A DNA stretch of 16,743 bases. Origin: Dehalococcoidia bacterium UBA1332. Its GTDB lineage: Bacteria > Chloroflexota > Dehalococcoidia > Lucifugimonadales > Lucifugimonadaceae. The stretch lies in contig DBSW01000200.1 in the NCBI GenBank assembly GCA_002306745.1, forward strand, positions 1 to 16,743, read 5' to 3'. The first letter of the stretch is position 1. Each line of letters begins with the position of its first letter. Both the position numbers and the translations under genes were made by a program. This document shows, piece after piece, positions 14,326-16,743 of the stretch. The notes beneath the pieces were generated by a model that saw nothing but the letters and a program-made list of their open reading frames with translations, had not been told where the DNA came from and made no database searches.

Positions 14326-15384
14326 TTACGCGAACACATCAGTGGCAATTTCAGTCGGATCAGGTTCAGGGCTTTGTTCCGCAAATTGAACAGCTTCTTT
14401 TATCTGTTTATCTACCTCTGCCTCTATTTTTTCGATTTGCGAAGGTGTCGCAATACCTTGATTTATTAGCATTAACGGAAAGGTACTTAGCGGATCACGT
14501 TGTTCCCATTCTCCTACCTCTTCTTGACCTCGATACTTCTGTCCATCAGCAAGAGAATGTCCTACAAACCTGAATGTTTTCGCTTCGATAAATTGAGGAC
14601 CTTCCCCAGATCGTATGCGAGATACTGCTGCTTCTGTAAGCTCACGAACAGCAAGTACATCCATACCGTCCACCTCCGCAGCTGGTATACCGTAGGTAGC
14701 CATACCCGGATAAAAATCTATGCCTCCTGCCCGAACGCGCTCAATCGATGATCCCATTCCATACATGTTGTTTTCTAGAAAAAATAAAACCGGAAGCTTC
14801 CAAATGGCCGCCAAATTCATCGTTTCGTGGTACAGACCCTGATTTGTAGAACCATCTCCAAAGAAACAGATCGTTAGTCCATCGGTTCCTTCGTATTGCT
14901 GAGCTAGGGCCAGACCAGCTGCTAAAGGAAGTTGCCCAGCTACAATCGCGTGCCCACCCATAAATCTCTTTGCAGCATCAAAGATGTGCATTGATCCACC
15001 TTTACCCTTGGATGTTCCAGTCGCGCGACCAAAAAGTTCGGCCATACAGCGATTTACATCAACACCACGTGCAAGTGCATGTCCATGATCACGATAATGA
15101 CTGACAATGTAATCATCGGCACGGAGAGCAGAAATAGCACCAACCCCTGCTGCTTCCTGACCTATATAAAGGTGCAGAAAACCTCTAATCATGCCTTTAG
15201 AATAATTTTCACCACACGCAAGCTCAAATTGGCGTATGAGATACATCTGACGAAATAAGTCGAGATGATCGATGTTCCCTACCACGCCACTTTCGCCTAG
15301 ACCCTTTGAGACACCCGCGCCGTTCCTAGAGGACTTAACCTGCTTGGATGAGGTTCTGGAGCTGGATTTTGTTGAAATGGCCAT
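14326..15384 (-). CDS. pdhA: 2-oxo acid dehydrogenase E1 component, alpha subunit (pyruvate dehydrogenase type)
   Basis: A 352-residue E1-alpha subunit, which binds the diphosphate of TPP. The Mg-TPP motif GDGSTNQG (176-183) leads to ENNMYGM (204-210). SHYRDHGHALARG (95-107), GKGGSMHIFD and RFVGHSLADGQKYR (the loop phosphorylated in mitochondrial enzymes, here with no kinase seen) are typical. The family usually starts about residue 38 (DHLDLFRQMYLIRQFE), so there is an N-terminal extension rich in Ser and Lys; either it is real or translation starts later. The ATG has no clear Shine-Dalgarno. It follows folD by 120 bp with no convincing terminator between, and E1-beta follows closely. Acetoin dehydrogenase alpha is the nearest alternative. 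Confidence 0.88.
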   Translation of the reverse strand: MAISTKSSSRTSSKQVKSSRNGAGVSKGLGESGVVGNIDHLDLFRQMYLIRQFELACGENYSKGMIRGFLHLYIGQEAAGVGAISALRADDYIVSHYRDHGHALARGVDVNRCMAELFGRATGTSKGKGGSMHIFDAAKRFMGGHAIVAGQLPLAAGLALAQQYEGTDGLTICFFGDGSTNQGLYHETMNLAAIWKLPVLFFLENNMYGMGSSIERVRAGGIDFYPGMATYGIPAAEVDGMDVLAVRELTEAAVSRIRSGEGPQFIEAKTFRFVGHSLADGQKYRGQEEVGEWEQRDPLSTFPLMLINQGIATPSQIEKIEAEVDKQIKEAVQFAEQSPEPDPTEIATDVFA

Positions 15385-15504
15385 AAATTATGTGAAGCAA
15401 TCAAACAAACTATCATCGCCGACTAATCAAGTCTGCTGGCTGTCTCCAAAGTACGTAAGGAGGCGATCATTCTACCGGAAAAAATTAAAATACCCATTAT
15501 GAGA

Positions 15505-16392
15505 TCAGTCTTGAATAGAAAATTTTGCAGCGCGTAAGACATTTACCAACAACATCGAAATCGTCATTGGGCCAACACCACCAGGAACAGGAGTAATTGC
15601 AGAAGCAACATCAACTACCTCTGCAAACTGAACATCGCCTGTAAGCCGATAACCACGGTTTCTGGTGGAATCTTCAACTCTCGAAACACCTACATCTACC
15701 ACCACAGCTCCAGGTTTTACCATATCAGCCCCAATGGCTCCAGGATAACCAGCCGCGGCTATAAGCACATCGGCTTGACGCGTTTCTATGCCGATATCCT
15801 TAGTACCCGTGTGGCAGACAGTTACCGTTGCGTTCGCCCCTATCCCTTTCTGTAATAACAAAGCAGTCAACGGCATTCCTACTAGCTTACTTCGTCCAAC
15901 AATTACCACCTTCGCACCATTAGTATCGACGCCTTCCTCAATCAAAAGACGCTGTACACCAAGCGGGGTTGCAGGAGCAAATCTAGTCTGACCTAGCACC
16001 AACAATCCAGCATTTTCAGGATGAAGTCCATCCACATCTTTCATAGGGTCAATCGATAAGATTATAGTGTCCTCATCAATGTGTTTAGGTAAGGGGAGCT
16101 GAACAAGAATTCCGTGCACTTTAGGATCGTTATTTAATCGTTCAATTATTTCGAGAAGTTCAGCTTGAGAAATCGATGCATCCTTAAGAATAGTCTCTGA
16201 AGAGATACCTACTTTTTCGCAAGCGCGTTCTTTTCCCTTTACGTATGAATGCGATGCAGGGTCATCACCAACAAGTATCACTGTCAACCTAGGTGCATAA
16301 CCGTTAATTTTTTGGAATTCATCTATACCGCCTGCCACCTCGTCGTGGACTCGTGCGGCAACAGCTTTGCCGTCAATAATTCTCGCTGTCAC
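15505..16392 (-). CDS. folD: Bifunctional methylene-THF dehydrogenase / methenyl-THF cyclohydrolase FolD
   Basis: FolD interconverts 5,10-methylene-THF, methenyl-THF and 10-formyl-THF in the cytoplasm. With GTG 16392 as start it has 295 residues, close to the normal 280-300, and begins TARIIDGKAVAARV as FolD does. Key sites: SYVKGKERACEKVGI (catalytic Lys), ILVQLPLPKHI, SIDPMKDVDGLHPENAG, PATPLGVQRLL, the nucleotide-binding GRSKLVGMPLTALLL, and PVPGGVGPMTISML at the end. The frame extends nine codons further to a TTG at 16419, but GGGGGGAG lies 9 nt ahead of the GTG and inside that extension, so GTG is preferred. It is transcribed away from acpS and heads the leftward block. Supplying methylene-THF links it to ThyX-type chemistry downstream. 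Confidence 0.95.
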   Translation of the reverse strand: MTARIIDGKAVAARVHDEVAGGIDEFQKINGYAPRLTVILVGDDPASHSYVKGKERACEKVGISSETILKDASISQAELLEIIERLNNDPKVHGILVQLPLPKHIDEDTIILSIDPMKDVDGLHPENAGLLVLGQTRFAPATPLGVQRLLIEEGVDTNGAKVVIVGRSKLVGMPLTALLLQKGIGANATVTVCHTGTKDIGIETRQADVLIAAAGYPGAIGADMVKPGAVVVDVGVSRVEDSTRNRGYRLTGDVQFAEVVDVASAITPVPGGVGPMTISMLLVNVLRAAKFSIQD

Positions 16393-16401
16393 TTTTCTTA
16401 A

Positions 16402-16409
16402 CTCCCCCC
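16402..16409 (-). promoter_or_regulatory. Shine-Dalgarno that fixes the GTG start of folD
   Basis: GGGGGGAG on the minus strand ends 9 nt before GTG 16392. This favours the shorter FolD over the TTG-started reading from 16419, in which this site would be coding. Confidence 0.7.
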
Positions 16410-16572
16410 GGACGAACAAGTAATAAGCGGTTTACAGGCCTTGCAAGGAATAACTTGGGTGACGAAAATCGTAATTCTACTTTCAATCCTAACCCATAAT
16501 CACTATAAGCAGTATCATTCGCGATATGCTTCATATATGCACTACAGGCATTGCGCCGGAGGAAATGATCGA

Positions 16573-16743
16573 ATGATATACACCGGAATTGATCTAATCG
16601 AGATCCCTAGAGTTGCCGGTGTTCTAGAACGATATCCAAAGCGATTTCTAGAAAAAGTATTTACCGAAAATGAACAGCAATACGCGCGTAGGCGAGCTCC
16701 GCAACTTGCAAGTAGATTCGCTGCAAAAGAAGCAGTTATGAAA
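16573..16743 (+). CDS. acpS: Holo-[acyl-carrier-protein] synthase AcpS, N-terminal part (cut by window end)
   Basis: The first 57 residues of AcpS, which moves 4'-phosphopantetheine from CoA to a Ser of acyl carrier protein; the full enzyme is about 120-130 residues. YTGIDLIEIPRV holds Asp7, and RFAAKEAVMK holds Glu53, the two Mg-binding residues (Asp8 and Glu58 in E. coli). VFTENEQQYARRR is the usual FTxxExxY segment between them. GGAGGA at 16558-16563 lies 9 nt before the ATG, the clearest ribosome site in the window. An ATG at 16565 is out of frame and stops at once. The 153-bp gap to folD is a divergent promoter region; it contains the palindrome CCTTGCAAGG (16439-16448) but no clear promoter pair. 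Confidence 0.93.
   Translation, partial: MIYTGIDLIEIPRVAGVLERYPKRFLEKVFTENEQQYARRRAPQLASRFAAKEAVMK

Noticed and set aside
10711..15384. Calling the cluster acetoin dehydrogenase
   Set aside because: E1 and E2 motifs do not distinguish it from pyruvate dehydrogenase, and no acoC-type hydrolase or acoX/acoR is seen. It is kept only as an alternative.
1..16743. tRNA, rRNA, CRISPR, insertion sequence, prophage or toxin-antitoxin elements
   Set aside because: Looked for cloverleaf arms, regularly spaced repeats, transposase or integrase motifs and small paired genes; none found.

Overview
The window is a compact, moderately AT-rich bacterial chromosome segment carrying 14 genes at least partly present, one short gene that is easily missed and one likely pseudogene. 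My best guess for the organism is a Chloroflexota lineage of the free-living marine SAR202/Dehalococcoidia type. The basis is the mix of a double-length ThyX-like protein, split E1-alpha/E1-beta/E2 2-oxo acid dehydrogenase genes, an LprG-like lipoprotein next to a P55-like MFS transporter, frequent TTG starts and a 'LIDLHCKL'-type mini zinc ribbon. This is inference from protein resemblance; there is no rRNA here to settle it. No tRNA, CRISPR array, insertion sequence or phage gene was seen.

Layout. Positions 1-1985 (+ strand) hold an SMP-30/gluconolactonase-like enzyme and a PHP-family histidinol-phosphatase. Positions 1986-2517 hold no intact gene: a likely decayed glyoxalase/VOC gene and a strong 14-bp hairpin. 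Positions 2518-5116 (- strand) are a three-gene ABC importer operon (ATPase, permease, lipoprotein) with 4-nt ATGA overlaps. A TPP riboswitch precedes it (about 5180-5270), so it is a thiamine or thiamine-pyrimidine uptake system. Positions 5392-8874 (+ strand) hold a SirB1/TPR protein, a 40-residue zinc-ribbon protein, and the lipoprotein-MFS pair. Positions 8980-16392 (- strand) hold, in transcription order from the right, folD, E1-alpha, E1-beta, rsgA, E2 and thyX-like. The right edge carries the first 57 codons of acpS on the + strand, divergent from folD.

How the genes fit together. The importer supplies thiamine or its pyrimidine, and TPP is the cofactor of the E1-alpha/E1-beta enzyme that feeds acyl groups to the lipoyl-E2. 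No E3 is present in the window. FolD and the ThyX-like protein both belong to one-carbon/folate chemistry. The lipoprotein-MFS pair matches the mycobacterial lprG-Rv1410c (P55) lipid-export pair in gene order, gene sizes and motifs.

Main points for a second look: the two halves of the ThyX-like protein have lost complementary parts of the RHR-x7-SxR signature; the riboswitch has a visible anti-anti-Shine-Dalgarno arrangement; the zinc-ribbon gene at 6448-6570; the LprG/P55-like pair outside Actinobacteria; rsgA embedded in the dehydrogenase cluster, with a separate promoter for E2; and a VOC pseudogene broken by three clustered in-frame stops.
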